Shown here: positions 34,179 through 42,942 of the stretch, piece after piece
Position numbering within the stretch: position 1 is the first letter of the stretch
Layout: every line of letters begins with the position of its first letter
Assembly: GCF_000526335.1 (NCBI RefSeq)
Contig: NZ_JAFW01000001.1
Span: 1,674,001-1,738,000 of the forward strand
Length of the DNA stretch: 64,000 nt
From: Arthrobacter sp. 31Y
Lineage (GTDB): Bacteria; Actinomycetota; Actinomycetes; Actinomycetales; Micrococcaceae
Direction of reading: 5' to 3'
Position numbers and translations under genes: made by a program
Notes under the pieces: model-generated
What the model was told of the DNA's origin: nothing
Databases searched by the model: none
The model's input: the letters and a program-made list of their open reading frames with translations, nothing else

Positions 34179-34892
34179 ATGACTGAACACACGCACGACG
34201 CCGGCACTCACCAACACGGTCAGCACACCCATGAAGGCGCACAGCAGGGCGGCCTGAACCTCCATGAGGACGCGGACAATGCCGTGGACATGTGGGACGG
34301 GATGTACCGGGAGCGCGCCAAAATTTGGAGTGGGAATCCCAACCCGCAGCTGGTTGCAGAGGTCACTGGGCTGAAGCCTGGAAAGGCACTGGACCTGGGC
34401 TCCGGGGAAGGTGGTGACGCTATTTGGCTAGCACAGCAGGGCTGGACCGTCACCGCGTTGGACGTGTCCGCCGTCGCGCTTGAACGTGCAGCAGCCCATG
34501 CAGCGGAAACCGATCACGCGGACCGGATCACGTGGCAGCAACAGGACCTCACGGAGTGGGAGCCTGAGCCGGTGTTCGATCTGGTGTCGGCCCAGTTCCT
34601 CCACTCCCCTTTGTTGCCGTGGCGGGACTCGGCGTCGAAAGCCGCTGCCGCCGTCGCACCCGGTGGCACCTTGTTGATTGTGGGTCATCACCCGCACGGA
34701 CTCCCGTCGTGGAGCCATCACCACGAGTCCGGCATGTTTTTCACGCCGGAGCAGTTGGCCGGTGAGCTCCGGTTGGATCGCGCGCCGTGGTTTGTTGAGG
34801 TCCTCACGGACAGGTCGCGGACCATTGAGGGTCCCAACGGCGAGTCCGGCACCACCTTGGACACGGTCCTGAGGGCCACAAAACGCGCCTAG
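34179..34892 (+). CDS. Class I SAM-dependent methyltransferase with His-rich N-terminus
   Basis: A 237-residue methyltransferase of the Rossmann type. ALDLGSGEGGDAIWLAQQGW is motif I, with VTALDVSAVALERA (motif II acidic loop), ITWQQQDLTEW and LVSAQFLH following. The first 25 residues contain eight His (HTHDAGTHQHGQHTHEG), which may bind metal. SHHHESGMFFTPEQLA is a conserved C-terminal feature of a group sometimes annotated as tellurite- or thiopurine-like methyltransferases. The acceptor is unknown. It is 45 bases after soxR on the same strand and convergent with the Lrp-type gene (stops overlap by four bases). Confidence 0.82.
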   Translation: MTEHTHDAGTHQHGQHTHEGAQQGGLNLHEDADNAVDMWDGMYRERAKIWSGNPNPQLVAEVTGLKPGKALDLGSGEGGDAIWLAQQGWTVTALDVSAVALERAAAHAAETDHADRITWQQQDLTEWEPEPVFDLVSAQFLHSPLLPWRDSASKAAAAVAPGGTLLIVGHHPHGLPSWSHHHESGMFFTPEQLAGELRLDRAPWFVEVLTDRSRTIEGPNGESGTTLDTVLRATKRA

Positions 34893-35926
34893 ACACCGCC
34901 GGGCAGTAGCTCCCCGTAGGGCGGCACCACTGTTCCGGTGGCGGTCGAGTCCGGGTTCAGCATCCACCCGACGCGCTTTGCCGTGTTCAACATAACCACG
35001 CTTTCCACCAGTTCGATGCCCGGGATCCGCTGCTGGATGGTGAGCTCCATTTCCATGACGTCTGCCAGGGATCGCAGCCACATGATCATGGTGAAGTTGG
35101 TGCGTCCCGTGGTGGATGCGGAGAACCGGATGTTGCGGATGGCCCTGAGTTCCGTGGCAGCGGCCTCATGCTGGCCAGGGGGCACGTTCGCGAACCATTG
35201 CACGGTGATGGGGAATCCGGAGAACTGCTGGGCAATTTCGCAGCGGAAGGACAACATCCTGCTGGCCAGCACCCGCCCGAGTTGCCGTTGAACCGTTGCT
35301 GGATTCCGGCCCAGGGCTCGGGCCATCTCGGCCGCGGTGGCCCGGCCGTCCCGGGCAAGGAACGGGATGAGCGCCAAGTGGCTTTCCGGTAGCGGGACCA
35401 CCATCGCGTCCGGTGCTGACGGGTTGGCCGACTCGGGCCCCGCGAGCGCCCGGAGTGCCTGTTGTTCGGCTTTGGTAAGAACGTTGAGCCTCCACGCAAA
35501 ACCGCTCGTGTGGATCCGTGTGCAAAGGGCAGTGTGGTACTTGGTGAGCCCGCGGATTTCCTTGAGCCTGGGCAACACCTGAGTGCTGAATTGCCCCAGG
35601 TCTTGGGTGATCACCGTCAGCGTGAGGTCACGGTTACTGGCAGCCTCTTCGACCGTGATGACTTCGGGAAGTTGAGCTACCGCAGAGGTGACGTCCGGCC
35701 GCAAGTCCATTTCGCAGTCGATGTCCACCATCGCCAGGCACATGTCCTTGGGATCGCCCATGAGGTGCGCGGTGGTCCACGACGCTCCCGCCGCACGCAT
35801 GCGCTCCCATCTGGACGCGAGGGTGGTGGCGTGGACGCCGAGGACTCCGCCGGCGTCGGACCAACTAATCCGGGGCGATATCTGTAAGGCGTTTATTAGC
35901 CGCAGATCTTCTTCACTGAGCTCCAT
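34889..35926 (-). CDS. Lrp/AsnC-family regulator with duplicated modules
   Basis: A 345-residue protein, twice the usual Lrp length. Two HTH-RAM-like halves are visible: residues about 3-150 (LRLINALQISPRISWSDAGG) and 185-335 (LIPFLARDGRATAAEMARAL). The halves show the AsnC pattern of recognition helix followed by an alpha-beta ligand-binding domain. It is divergent from an M20 hydrolase and MHS transporter operon, which is the likely target. A GCATGA-A-TCATGC palindrome lies in the intergenic region. Effector unknown, perhaps an amino-acid derivative that the hydrolase releases. Confidence 0.85.
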   Translation of the reverse strand: MELSEEDLRLINALQISPRISWSDAGGVLGVHATTLASRWERMRAAGASWTTAHLMGDPKDMCLAMVDIDCEMDLRPDVTSAVAQLPEVITVEEAASNRDLTLTVITQDLGQFSTQVLPRLKEIRGLTKYHTALCTRIHTSGFAWRLNVLTKAEQQALRALAGPESANPSAPDAMVVPLPESHLALIPFLARDGRATAAEMARALGRNPATVQRQLGRVLASRMLSFRCEIAQQFSGFPITVQWFANVPPGQHEAAATELRAIRNIRFSASTTGRTNFTMIMWLRSLADVMEMELTIQQRIPGIELVESVVMLNTAKRVGWMLNPDSTATGTVVPPYGELLPGGV

Positions 35927-35948
35927 GAGCTGATTCTCTCAGATCACT

Positions 35949-35961
35949 GCATGAATCATGC
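35949..35961. promoter_or_regulatory. Palindrome, possible Lrp-type operator
   Basis: GCATGAATCATGC has perfect 6-bp arms around a central base, 23 bases upstream of the regulator's start and about 104 bases from the hydrolase start. ATGCAT at 35978-35983 may be a second half-site. Confidence 0.45.
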
Positions 35962-36064
35962 GCCTATGGCCGCAACCATGCATATTTCCAGATGTTTTTC
36001 AGCGTGTGAACCACATCACCCCAGAATGGCATAAGGAACCTACTCGAGCACCACAGGAGAACAT

Positions 36065-37282
36065 ATGAGCATCGCAGCCGACGCCAAGGACCTACGGGAC
36101 GACATCGTCCGCCTCCGCCACGACCTCCACCGTGAACCCGAGATCGGACTGCAGCTTCCCCGGACACAGGAGAAGGTCCTCAAGGCGCTGGACGGACTGC
36201 CGTACGAGATCACTCTTGGCAAGGAAACGACGTCGGTCACTGCGGTTCTGCGGGGCGGCGCGGATCACGCTTCAGCTGAGAAGCCCGTGGTCTTGCTGCG
36301 TGCCGACATGGATGGACTTCCGGTGCAGGAAACCACAGGCGTGGACTACACCTCCCGTGTGGATGGTGCGATGCACGCCTGCGGTCACGACCTCCATACC
36401 TCCATGCTCGCCGGAGCCGCAACCCTGCTGGCAGAGCGTCGCGATCAGCTGGCCGGCGACGTCATCCTCATGTTCCAGCCCGGCGAGGAAGGCTTCGACG
36501 GTGCGAGCTACATGATCAAGGAAGGCGTCCTTGATGCTGCCGGTCGTCGCGCCGACACCGCCTACGGGATGCACGTGTTCTCTTCGCTTGAACCGCACGG
36601 GCAGTTCGTCACCAAGCCCGGCGTCATGCTCAGCTCCTCGGACGGACTCGTTGTCACCGTACTTGGCGCAGGTGGTCACGGCTCCGCTCCCTACTCGGCA
36701 AAGGACCCCGTCACCGCAGCTGCCGAGATGGTCACCGCACTCCAGGTCATGGTCACCCGCCAGTTCAACATGTTCGATCCCGTAGTCCTGACCGTCGGCG
36801 TCCTGCACGCAGGAACCAAGCGCAACGTCATCCCCGAGACCGCCCGCATCGAGGCCACCATCAGGACCTTCTCCGAAGAGTCCCGCCGGAAGATGATGGA
36901 AGCAGTACCCAGGCTTCTGCACGGCATCGCGGCAGCCCACGGCTTGGAGGCAGACGTGCACTACCAAGAGGAATACCCCCTCACCATCAACGACGACGAC
37001 GAAACCACCACCGCGGAGAAGGTCATCGCCGGAATGTTCGGCGAATCCCGGCACACCCGCATGGCCACGCCCCTGAGCGGTTCCGAGGACTTCTCCCGCG
37101 TCCTCGCCGAAGTTCCCGGCACCTTTGTGGGACTCAGCGCCGTTGCCCCCGGCGCCGACCACACGACGTCGCCGTTCAACCACTCGCCGTACGCAATGTT
37201 CGACGACGGCGTCCTCACCGACGGCGCCGCGCTGTATGCCGAACTTGCCGTATCCCGCATCGCTGCCCTCGCCGGCAACTGA
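36065..37282 (+). CDS. M20D-family amidohydrolase (IAA-amino-acid/hippurate hydrolase type)
   Basis: A 405-residue metallohydrolase. HDLHREPEIGLQLPRTQ, VVLLRADMDGLPVQE, MHACGHDLHTSMLAGAA and LMFQPGEEGFDGA are the sequential motifs of the M20D peptidase/amidohydrolase group and contain the metal ligands. A dimerisation domain (AGGHGSAPYSAKDPV) follows. It hydrolyses N-acyl amino acids or similar conjugates in the cytoplasm. It has a GGAGA ribosome site. The MHS transporter gene follows after 38 bases, so uptake and hydrolysis of one conjugate are likely linked, with the divergent Lrp-type protein as regulator. Confidence 0.9.
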   Translation: MSIAADAKDLRDDIVRLRHDLHREPEIGLQLPRTQEKVLKALDGLPYEITLGKETTSVTAVLRGGADHASAEKPVVLLRADMDGLPVQETTGVDYTSRVDGAMHACGHDLHTSMLAGAATLLAERRDQLAGDVILMFQPGEEGFDGASYMIKEGVLDAAGRRADTAYGMHVFSSLEPHGQFVTKPGVMLSSSDGLVVTVLGAGGHGSAPYSAKDPVTAAAEMVTALQVMVTRQFNMFDPVVLTVGVLHAGTKRNVIPETARIEATIRTFSEESRRKMMEAVPRLLHGIAAAHGLEADVHYQEEYPLTINDDDETTTAEKVIAGMFGESRHTRMATPLSGSEDFSRVLAEVPGTFVGLSAVAPGADHTTSPFNHSPYAMFDDGVLTDGAALYAELAVSRIAALAGN

Positions 37283-37320
37283 CTCCCCAACCCCAGCCCC
37301 TCCCCACTTTGGAGAACCAC

Positions 37321-38613
37321 ATGACCGCCACCGTAGGAACGTCCCCCGACGTCAAGGTCCACAAATCGCATATGCGAACGCTGGTTGGTACCGGCATCGG
37401 CAACGCCGTTGAATGGTACGACTGGGCCATCTACGCCACCTTCTCGCCGTTCATCGCGAGTGCCCTGTTCAGCCAAGCCGACCCCACCTCAGCCGTACTG
37501 TCCACCTTGGCGATCTTCGCCGTCGGGTTCGTTGCCCGTCCGTTCGGTGGGTTCGTGTTCGGCTGGATCGGCGACAGGATTGGCCGCAAGACGTCCATGA
37601 CCGTGGCTGTGGCATTGGGCGCGGTGGGCAGCCTCCTCATCGGCATTGCTCCGACGTTCGCTGCTGTTGGCGCCTTCGCTTCGGTGATGCTTCTGGTGGC
37701 CCGGCTCATCCAGGGCCTGGCGCACGGTGGTGAGTTGCCGTCGTCGCAAACGTACTTGTCCGAGATGGCTCCCAAGGAACACCGCGGCTTCTGGGCCACC
37801 CTCATTTACACCTCCGGCACAGCCGGCATTCTGGCCGGAACGCTGTTGGGCGCCATCCTCACCGCGACCCTCAGCAAGGACGATATGAGCGCCTGGGGTT
37901 GGCGCATCCCGTTCCTGATCGGTGGCGCACTGGGTATCTACGCACTGTTCATGCGGGCCAAGATGAAGGAAACCGAAGCTTTTGAGGCCGAGGCACCCAA
38001 TGAGAAGCGCCTGCCCATCTGGCCGCAGATTGTGAAGTACCGCAAGCAGGCGCTGCAGGTTATCGGCCTCACTGTTGGCCTGACCGTTGTGTATTACATC
38101 TGGGGCGTCGTGGCTCCGAGCTACGCCGCAACCTCGCTGAAAATGGACCGCGGTGAGGCACTCTGGGCAGGCGTAGTGGCCAACGTGGTGTTCATCGCCG
38201 CTCTGCCGTTCTGGGGCAAGCTGTCGGACCGTATCGGCCGCAAACCGGTCATCATCGCCTCCTCGGTGGGGGCCGCGCTCCTGCACTTCCCCATGACGTG
38301 GCTGCTCAAGGACTCACCGTGGCAGCTGGCCGTGTCCATGTCCGTGATGCTCTTCTTCATCGCCGGTAGCGCTGCGATCGTCCCGGCCGTCTACGCCGAA
38401 CTGTTCCCGACGCACATCCGCACCATCGGCGTCGGCGTTCCGTACTCCATCTGCGTGGCTGTGTTCGGTGGCACGGCTCCGTACCTGCAGACGTGGCTCG
38501 GCACCATCGGGCAAGCTCAACTGTTCAATGTGTACGCAGTGATCCTACTGCTGGTAGGCATCGCGTTCGCCTTCTCCATCCCGGAGACCAAGGGCAAAGA
38601 CCTCACCGTCTAG
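37321..38613 (+). CDS. MHS-family (metabolite:H+ symporter) MFS transporter
   Basis: A 430-residue transporter with 12 helices. GTGIGNAVEWYDWAIYATF is the strong MHS-family opening, and GFVFGWIGDRIGRKTSM is motif A. The C-terminal FSIPETKGKDL closes the protein as in KgtP/ShiA/ProP relatives. The start at 37321 is preceded by TTTGGAGAA. It sits in an operon with an M20D amidohydrolase, so the solute is probably an organic acid or N-acyl amino acid. A 66-bp palindrome begins 11 bases after the stop. Confidence 0.92.
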   Translation: MTATVGTSPDVKVHKSHMRTLVGTGIGNAVEWYDWAIYATFSPFIASALFSQADPTSAVLSTLAIFAVGFVARPFGGFVFGWIGDRIGRKTSMTVAVALGAVGSLLIGIAPTFAAVGAFASVMLLVARLIQGLAHGGELPSSQTYLSEMAPKEHRGFWATLIYTSGTAGILAGTLLGAILTATLSKDDMSAWGWRIPFLIGGALGIYALFMRAKMKETEAFEAEAPNEKRLPIWPQIVKYRKQALQVIGLTVGLTVVYYIWGVVAPSYAATSLKMDRGEALWAGVVANVVFIAALPFWGKLSDRIGRKPVIIASSVGAALLHFPMTWLLKDSPWQLAVSMSVMLFFIAGSAAIVPAVYAELFPTHIRTIGVGVPYSICVAVFGGTAPYLQTWLGTIGQAQLFNVYAVILLLVGIAFAFSIPETKGKDLTV

Positions 38614-38623
38614 GCCCTCCCGC

Positions 38624-38689
38624 CCCAACTAGGTGACAGCACATGTTCCAATGAGCCCTCATTGCGACATGTGCTGTCACCTACTTGGG
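38624..38689. repeat. 66-bp palindrome between convergent MFS genes
   Basis: The outer arms (38624-38646 and 38667-38689) pair 22 of 23 bases, with core AGGTGACAGCACATGT and its complement. CAATGAG/CTCATTG forms the inner stem around a CC loop. It fits exactly between the stop codons of two convergent genes and could act as a bidirectional end signal, although no T-tract is present. Confidence 0.85.
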
Positions 38690-39967
38690 TTAAACGAAGC
38701 GGTCCCGGCCTGCCCGGTATCCGAAGAACGCGGCCAAGGATCCGACCACCAGGAACAGGATTCCAGCCGCTGCGAATCCGCCCGTTGCCTGATGGAGTTG
38801 GCCTACCATCAAGGTGCCAAGCGAACCCACCCCGTAACCGACGCCCTGCATCATTCCGGACAAGTGCGCGGCCGTGTGGGCGTCGCGTGTGCGGACCATG
38901 ATCATGGTCAGGGCTACCGCGGTAAGCGATCCCTGCCCCAGTCCGTTGAGTCCGGTCCATACCCAGATGAGCTCCGTGGGGCCAAAGATCGTGAGCGCGA
39001 AACCGCCTCCGGTCATCAGCGCCACCACCATGTTAATGATCCGCTGGTCCTTGAAACGCGTTGCCAGCGCAGGGGCAAACAGTGAGCCCAGCATCTGAAG
39101 CACAATCGACACCGAGACGATCAGCCCGGCCGTGCTCCCGTCGATCCCCCGGTCGCGCAGGATAGGCGCCATCCACGCGAACACGCTGAAGGACATCATG
39201 GCCTGCAGCACCATGAACAGGGTCACCTGCCAGGCCACCGCTGACCGCCACACATTCACGCCACCGTGGATGGCCTGGTGCTTTACCGACGGCTGGCGGA
39301 TTGCCAGCGGCAGGAAAAGCAAAAGTACGACGGCGGCCGGCACCGCCCAGAACCACAGAGCCGAGGTCCAGTGGCCGGTTGCCGTAAACACCGGATACGT
39401 GAAGCCCGCGCCAAGGGCGGCCGAAGCGCAGATCGCCGTCGTATAGAGCCCACCCATCAGGCCTAGGCGGTGCGGGAAGTCCCTTTTGACGACACCCGGA
39501 AGGAGCACATTGCACAAGGCGATGGCAGCACCACAGGCCGCTGTACCGGCGAGGAGGGTAGGGAGGTGCCCCATTCCCGGGATGTCCAGGGGCCTCAGCA
39601 GCAAACCCAATGTGAGGACAGCCATGGCTCCGAGGAGCACGCGTTCAGCACCGAACCTGCGGGCCAGGATGGGGGCAAGGGGTGCGAAGACGCCCAGCAA
39701 AGTCACCGGCACCGTGGTGAGGACCACCAGCGACCAGCCCGGCAGACCGGCGTCGGACGTTATTTCCGGCAGGACCGCGGAGAAGCTCGAGAAGACCGTC
39801 CGAAGATTGAGGCCTATCAGGACCAGACAGATACCCAGGTAGACGAGGCCTCGTTTGCCTCTTAGTTGGGTAGAGTCCGCAGCCGGTTCATCGTCAATCT
39901 CAGCGTCCACCGCTATTTCAGGGAGGACAGACTTCTCTGGGTAGCCGGGGGTCTGGGAGGAGGTCAC
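38690..39967 (-). CDS. CynX/NimT-family MFS transporter
   Basis: A 425-residue transporter. After a 35-residue polar N-terminus, GLVYLGICLVLIGLNLRTVFSS and SSFSAVLPEI are the CynX/NimT family opening; about 12 helices follow. FAPLAPILARRFGAERVLLGAM is a conserved loop. The family handles cyanate, nitroimidazoles or amino-acid-like molecules, and the substrate here is unknown. It is transcribed alone and converges with the MHS gene at the palindrome. Confidence 0.88.
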   Translation of the reverse strand: MTSSQTPGYPEKSVLPEIAVDAEIDDEPAADSTQLRGKRGLVYLGICLVLIGLNLRTVFSSFSAVLPEITSDAGLPGWSLVVLTTVPVTLLGVFAPLAPILARRFGAERVLLGAMAVLTLGLLLRPLDIPGMGHLPTLLAGTAACGAAIALCNVLLPGVVKRDFPHRLGLMGGLYTTAICASAALGAGFTYPVFTATGHWTSALWFWAVPAAVVLLLFLPLAIRQPSVKHQAIHGGVNVWRSAVAWQVTLFMVLQAMMSFSVFAWMAPILRDRGIDGSTAGLIVSVSIVLQMLGSLFAPALATRFKDQRIINMVVALMTGGGFALTIFGPTELIWVWTGLNGLGQGSLTAVALTMIMVRTRDAHTAAHLSGMMQGVGYGVGSLGTLMVGQLHQATGGFAAAGILFLVVGSLAAFFGYRAGRDRFV

Positions 39968-40037
39968 ACGTCCTATTCTGTCAGCAGGCGATTACCGAGC
40001 CCCAGCCGGCGGCCAGTGCCCGGGATGTGACCGGATG

Positions 40038-40598
40038 TCAGGGGATGATTTCCTGTCCGCGCCAGTTGCTGCCGTCACGAGTGAACTGCCAGCGGATGTG
40101 AGGATCGCCTGAGAGGTCCAGCCAATCCAGATCCGTCATGTCGATTCTGATCCAGGCAAAACGCTCCATGGCCGTCGCATCGTCACCCGGGCCATCCAGT
40201 GCCTGATCCGTGCGAGGAGAGCCCGGAACAAGCCGTGAGGCATAAAGGTGCCGGCTGCTCGGGCTGAACCGCTCCCATGCCCGGCGTCGCTCGCTCTCAT
40301 CGGTGGACACCTCAGCGTTACCCAAGATGCGCAGCTGAACCCCGCGGTCGTCGTCGTACAGGGTCAGTGCCACAAGCGGCTGGTGGTCCAATTCCGCAAC
40401 CTTGCGGGACAGTACGTTGGTGGCAACCATGACCTGTCCGGCTGTTCGGTCAACAGCCCTGATGATGACCGCACGGACCCGCGGTCCTCCGTCCGCCCCC
40501 GTAGTACCCAGGAAACCGAGCGTAAATGGGGTGCGCCCCTCCGTGGCCGCCACCAAGGAACCGAGGGCCAGCTCCAGCGTCTCCGCGCTTGTGCTCAT
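40038..40598 (-). CDS. PPOX-class flavin-binding protein (pyridoxamine-oxidase-like)
   Basis: A 186-residue split-barrel protein. FTLGFLGTTGADGGPRVRAVIIRAVDRTAGQVMVATNVLSRK is the FMN-binding part (Arg and Ser/Lys pocket). ERRRAWERFSPSSRHLYASRLVPGSP and DDATAMERFAWIRIDMTDLDWLDLSG form the substrate lid, as in the PdxH-like Alr4036 group. The start codon at 40598 overlaps the stop of the DUF1272 gene (ATGA), which decides it; an upstream TTG is less likely. Function as an oxidase of pyridoxal compounds is not established. Confidence 0.82.
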   Translation of the reverse strand: MSTSAETLELALGSLVAATEGRTPFTLGFLGTTGADGGPRVRAVIIRAVDRTAGQVMVATNVLSRKVAELDHQPLVALTLYDDDRGVQLRILGNAEVSTDESERRRAWERFSPSSRHLYASRLVPGSPRTDQALDGPGDDATAMERFAWIRIDMTDLDWLDLSGDPHIRWQFTRDGSNWRGQEIIP

Positions 40599-40834
40599 TT
40601 CTGGAGACAATCAGGAGACACAACCCGCGTGGTGCTGGCTGGATTGTTGATCAAAGCGGCCGCGGGACGGATGGGGCGGAGCTGGAGGTTCCCGCCGCAG
40701 TTCGGGCAGGACCTGTTGGGGAAGCGATCAACACAGTCCGGACACCAAGTGCACTCAAAAGTGCAGATGTAAGCCTCTCCGGAGGGCAGGATGTCACGGT
40801 CGCAGCATTCACAATTCGGGCGGATCTCAAGCAT
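40595..40834 (-). CDS. DUF1272 cysteine-rich protein
   Basis: A 79-residue protein of the DUF1272 family. LEIRPNCECCDRDILPSG opens the domain. Cysteines at 8, 10, 11, 24, 28, 31, 34, 43 and 46 (CECCDRD, CTFECTWCPDC, CPNCGG) make a compact double zinc site. The family is uncharacterised but resembles small zinc ribbons that bind nucleic acid or act as adaptors. It is translationally coupled to the PPOX protein downstream. The tail after residue 50 is not conserved. Confidence 0.9.
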   Translation of the reverse strand: MLEIRPNCECCDRDILPSGEAYICTFECTWCPDCVDRFPNRSCPNCGGNLQLRPIRPAAALINNPASTTRVVSPDCLQK

Positions 40835-40911
40835 CAGGCAACTCTACCCACAGGACATGGCCAGCCCTTTCGCCCGCGACGTTTTCCCTTCGACCCCTGC
40901 GCCGGCCAGCT

Positions 40912-41064
40912 CTAAACAAGGGACGTGAAGATATCCCAGCCGGTTCTGATGGTCTGGGGCGTGGGAACAAAGCCTGAATACTTGAGCAGGTCCCCGTTGG
41001 CATCGATCGCTACTGTGTCATTCCGGGTTACCGTGTGCCCCCAATGGATGGCCGAGGCGTCAGC
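40912..41064 (-). pseudogene. Possible C-terminal gene remnant
   Basis: A 50-codon open stretch on the minus strand lies between an in-frame stop at 41065-41067 and a stop at 40912-40914, with no start codon. It reads like a real protein end: HTVTRNDTVAIDANGDLLKY followed by a Pro/Thr and aromatic C-terminus (TGWDIFTSLV). I do not recognise the parent. It may be the remaining 3' end of a gene lost upstream of trmB. Low confidence. Confidence 0.3.
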
Positions 41065-41124
41065 CTAGGGTTGTGTAACGGTGCGTCGCGCCCCTCCCAC
41101 CCGAACCAAAGTATTCTGGAAAGG

Positions 41125-42030
41125 ATGAGCGAAACCCCAGATACCCCGCGACCCGTCACGCCCGGCACCCAGGCTTCCTTCGGCACCTATGGTGGCCGAC
41201 CGGTCAGTTTCGTGCGCCGGGGCACCCGTCTGCAGGGACGTCGGCAGACCGCCTGGGAAGAGCACGCCGAGCGCTGGGCAATCCAAGTCCCGCGCCACGT
41301 GGCCAACACGTCCGTTCACCCCGACTACACGTTCGATGCCGAAGCAGTGTTTGGGCGCAAGGCACCCCTGATCGTGGAGATTGGCTCCGGCTTGGGTGAC
41401 GCTGTGGTTCATGCCGCGGAGCAGAACCCGGACAAGGACTTCCTCGCAGTAGAGGTCTACACCCCGGGTCTGGCCAACACCATCATCAAGATCAACAGCC
41501 GCGGGCTGACCAACGTGCGGGTGGTGGAAGCCAACGCCCCTGAGGTCCTTGAGTCCATGCTTCCCGAAGGCTCGGTCAGCGAACTCTGGGTATTCTTCCC
41601 GGACCCTTGGCACAAGGCGCGCCACCACAAGCGCCGCCTCATCCAGCCTGCCTTCGCTTCGGTAGCTGCCAAGGCACTCGAAAAGGGCGGCTACTGGCGC
41701 ATCGCCACCGACTGGTCCAACTACGCAGTACACGTCCGCGAAGTGCTGGCGGGATCCACAGAGTTCGAGAACATGCACGAAGGCGAGCGCAGCGGCGAGG
41801 AGAGCCCCCTCACGCAGGTGTGGCAGTCGGGCGTCGAGTCTGTTGTTGGCGGTGCACCCGTCAGGGAAGGCCGCGCTCCCGTGAGTACCGAGCACACCGG
41901 ACCGAACGAAGGCGTGGATGATGAAGGCGGATGGGCTCCGCGGTTCGACGGCCGAGTCCGGACAAGCTTTGAGAATAAAGCCCACGAGGCCGGGCGCATG
42001 ATCTTTGACCTCACGTACCGCAAGCTCTAG
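41125..42030 (+). CDS. trmB: tRNA (guanine-N7)-methyltransferase
   Basis: A 301-residue enzyme that methylates G46 of tRNA with SAM. The start at 41125 follows GGAAAGG. LIVEIGSGLGDAVVHAAEQNP is motif I, VEVYTPGLANTIIKI the next helix, and VFFPDPWHKARHHKRRLIQP carries the catalytic Asp-Pro-Trp/His-Lys block. An insertion of about 40 residues rich in Glu, Gly and Val (roughly residues 215-265) comes before the conserved end RVRTSFENKAHEAGRMIFDLTYRKL. Actinobacterial TrmB proteins often carry such an insertion. It acts alone in most Gram-positive bacteria. Confidence 0.94.
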   Translation: MSETPDTPRPVTPGTQASFGTYGGRPVSFVRRGTRLQGRRQTAWEEHAERWAIQVPRHVANTSVHPDYTFDAEAVFGRKAPLIVEIGSGLGDAVVHAAEQNPDKDFLAVEVYTPGLANTIIKINSRGLTNVRVVEANAPEVLESMLPEGSVSELWVFFPDPWHKARHHKRRLIQPAFASVAAKALEKGGYWRIATDWSNYAVHVREVLAGSTEFENMHEGERSGEESPLTQVWQSGVESVVGGAPVREGRAPVSTEHTGPNEGVDDEGGWAPRFDGRVRTSFENKAHEAGRMIFDLTYRKL

Positions 42031-42051
42031 CCGACGGACTTTGGGGGAAAC

Positions 42052-42444
42052 ATGAGCTATCAGCCACCGATCGAGTACTACCAACAACCGCAACGACCCG
42101 GCAACCGGGGGCTGGGCGCGGGGATCACGAGCATCGTCGCTGCCGTGCTTTCGCCGATCGCGGCGGTCGTCAGCATACCTCTGGGCATCGCCGCCATTGC
42201 ATCCGCCATGAGCCGTTACAACGAGGGCAACGATGCGTGGTGGTTGGGTGCCCTTGTCCTGGCGGGGACTGCGGTGTTGCTGGCCATTGTTGCCGTGGTG
42301 TGTGGGCTGATCGCCGTCTTTCGTGCCGGCCGCATGAACGCGGGGCGAATCACGGGCATCATCGGATTGGCCATCATGGCGGTCAACATCTTTGGCATTG
42401 TCTTCATGGTGTTCTTGGTGCTCGGCTCAGGTCAGGGGTACTAA
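42052..42444 (+). CDS. DUF4190-like small membrane protein
   Basis: A 130-residue protein with a Gln/Pro/Tyr-rich 15-residue N-terminus, then three hydrophobic segments (about residues 22-50, 62-88 and 98-124). The pattern resembles DUF4190-type proteins of actinobacteria, which have no known function. It ends in SGQGY. The following gene starts at the very next base (42445), so both are in one transcript. No motif suggests enzymatic activity. Confidence 0.7.
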   Translation: MSYQPPIEYYQQPQRPGNRGLGAGITSIVAAVLSPIAAVVSIPLGIAAIASAMSRYNEGNDAWWLGALVLAGTAVLLAIVAVVCGLIAVFRAGRMNAGRITGIIGLAIMAVNIFGIVFMVFLVLGSGQGY

Positions 42445-42939
42445 ATGCCGCAGGTACGCGCCGAGCGGTTCATCCGGCTGGATCCGGAAACAGCCTTCGC
42501 CCTCTCCCAGACCACAGGAGAGTTCCGGCTCAAGTGGGACCCCTTCATCTCCGCACAGGGATTCCTGGATGGAGCCACTGCGGCCGGCAAAGGCGTCAGG
42601 ACGCGAACCGTGTCCCGCATGGGCCTGAAAATGGTAAGCGAATATGTCTCCTACATGCCTCCCAAAAATGTGGGCATGACTATGGTGTCCGGGCCTTGGT
42701 TCTTTGAGAATTTCGGAGGCGGTTGGCGGTTCACTCCGGACGACGGCGGCACGCGGGCAGTCTGGAAATACACCTTTTCCTGCCGCCCGGCTTTCCTGAA
42801 GCCCGTGGCCGAGAGGATCGGAAGCTGGGTCCTGGGCCGGGAAATTGAGCGTCGGATTGAGGCGTTTGCCCGGGCTTGCGAAGATCAGGCCTTGGTGGCA
42901 GAGCTGCGTGCCAAGAGCACCGAGGTTACGGACCGCTAA
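42445..42939 (+). CDS. SRPBCC-family (polyketide-cyclase-like) protein
   Basis: A 164-residue helix-grip protein. RFIRLDPETAFALSQTTGEFRLKWDPFI is the usual START-like entry. MGLKMVSEYVSYMPPKNVGMTMV and GGWRFTPDDGGTRAVWKYTFSC form the beta sheet, and FARACEDQALVAEL the closing helix. The cavity probably binds a lipid-like or aromatic ligand. It is directly coupled to the membrane protein upstream and convergent with the anti-sigma gene three bases later. Confidence 0.82.
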   Translation: MPQVRAERFIRLDPETAFALSQTTGEFRLKWDPFISAQGFLDGATAAGKGVRTRTVSRMGLKMVSEYVSYMPPKNVGMTMVSGPWFFENFGGGWRFTPDDGGTRAVWKYTFSCRPAFLKPVAERIGSWVLGREIERRIEAFARACEDQALVAELRAKSTEVTDR

Positions 42940-42942
42940 GGC

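Noticed and set aside
41035..41124. TrmB extension upstream of 41125
   Set aside because: No ribosome site, and the sequence has no TrmB likeness; GGAAAGG precedes 41125.
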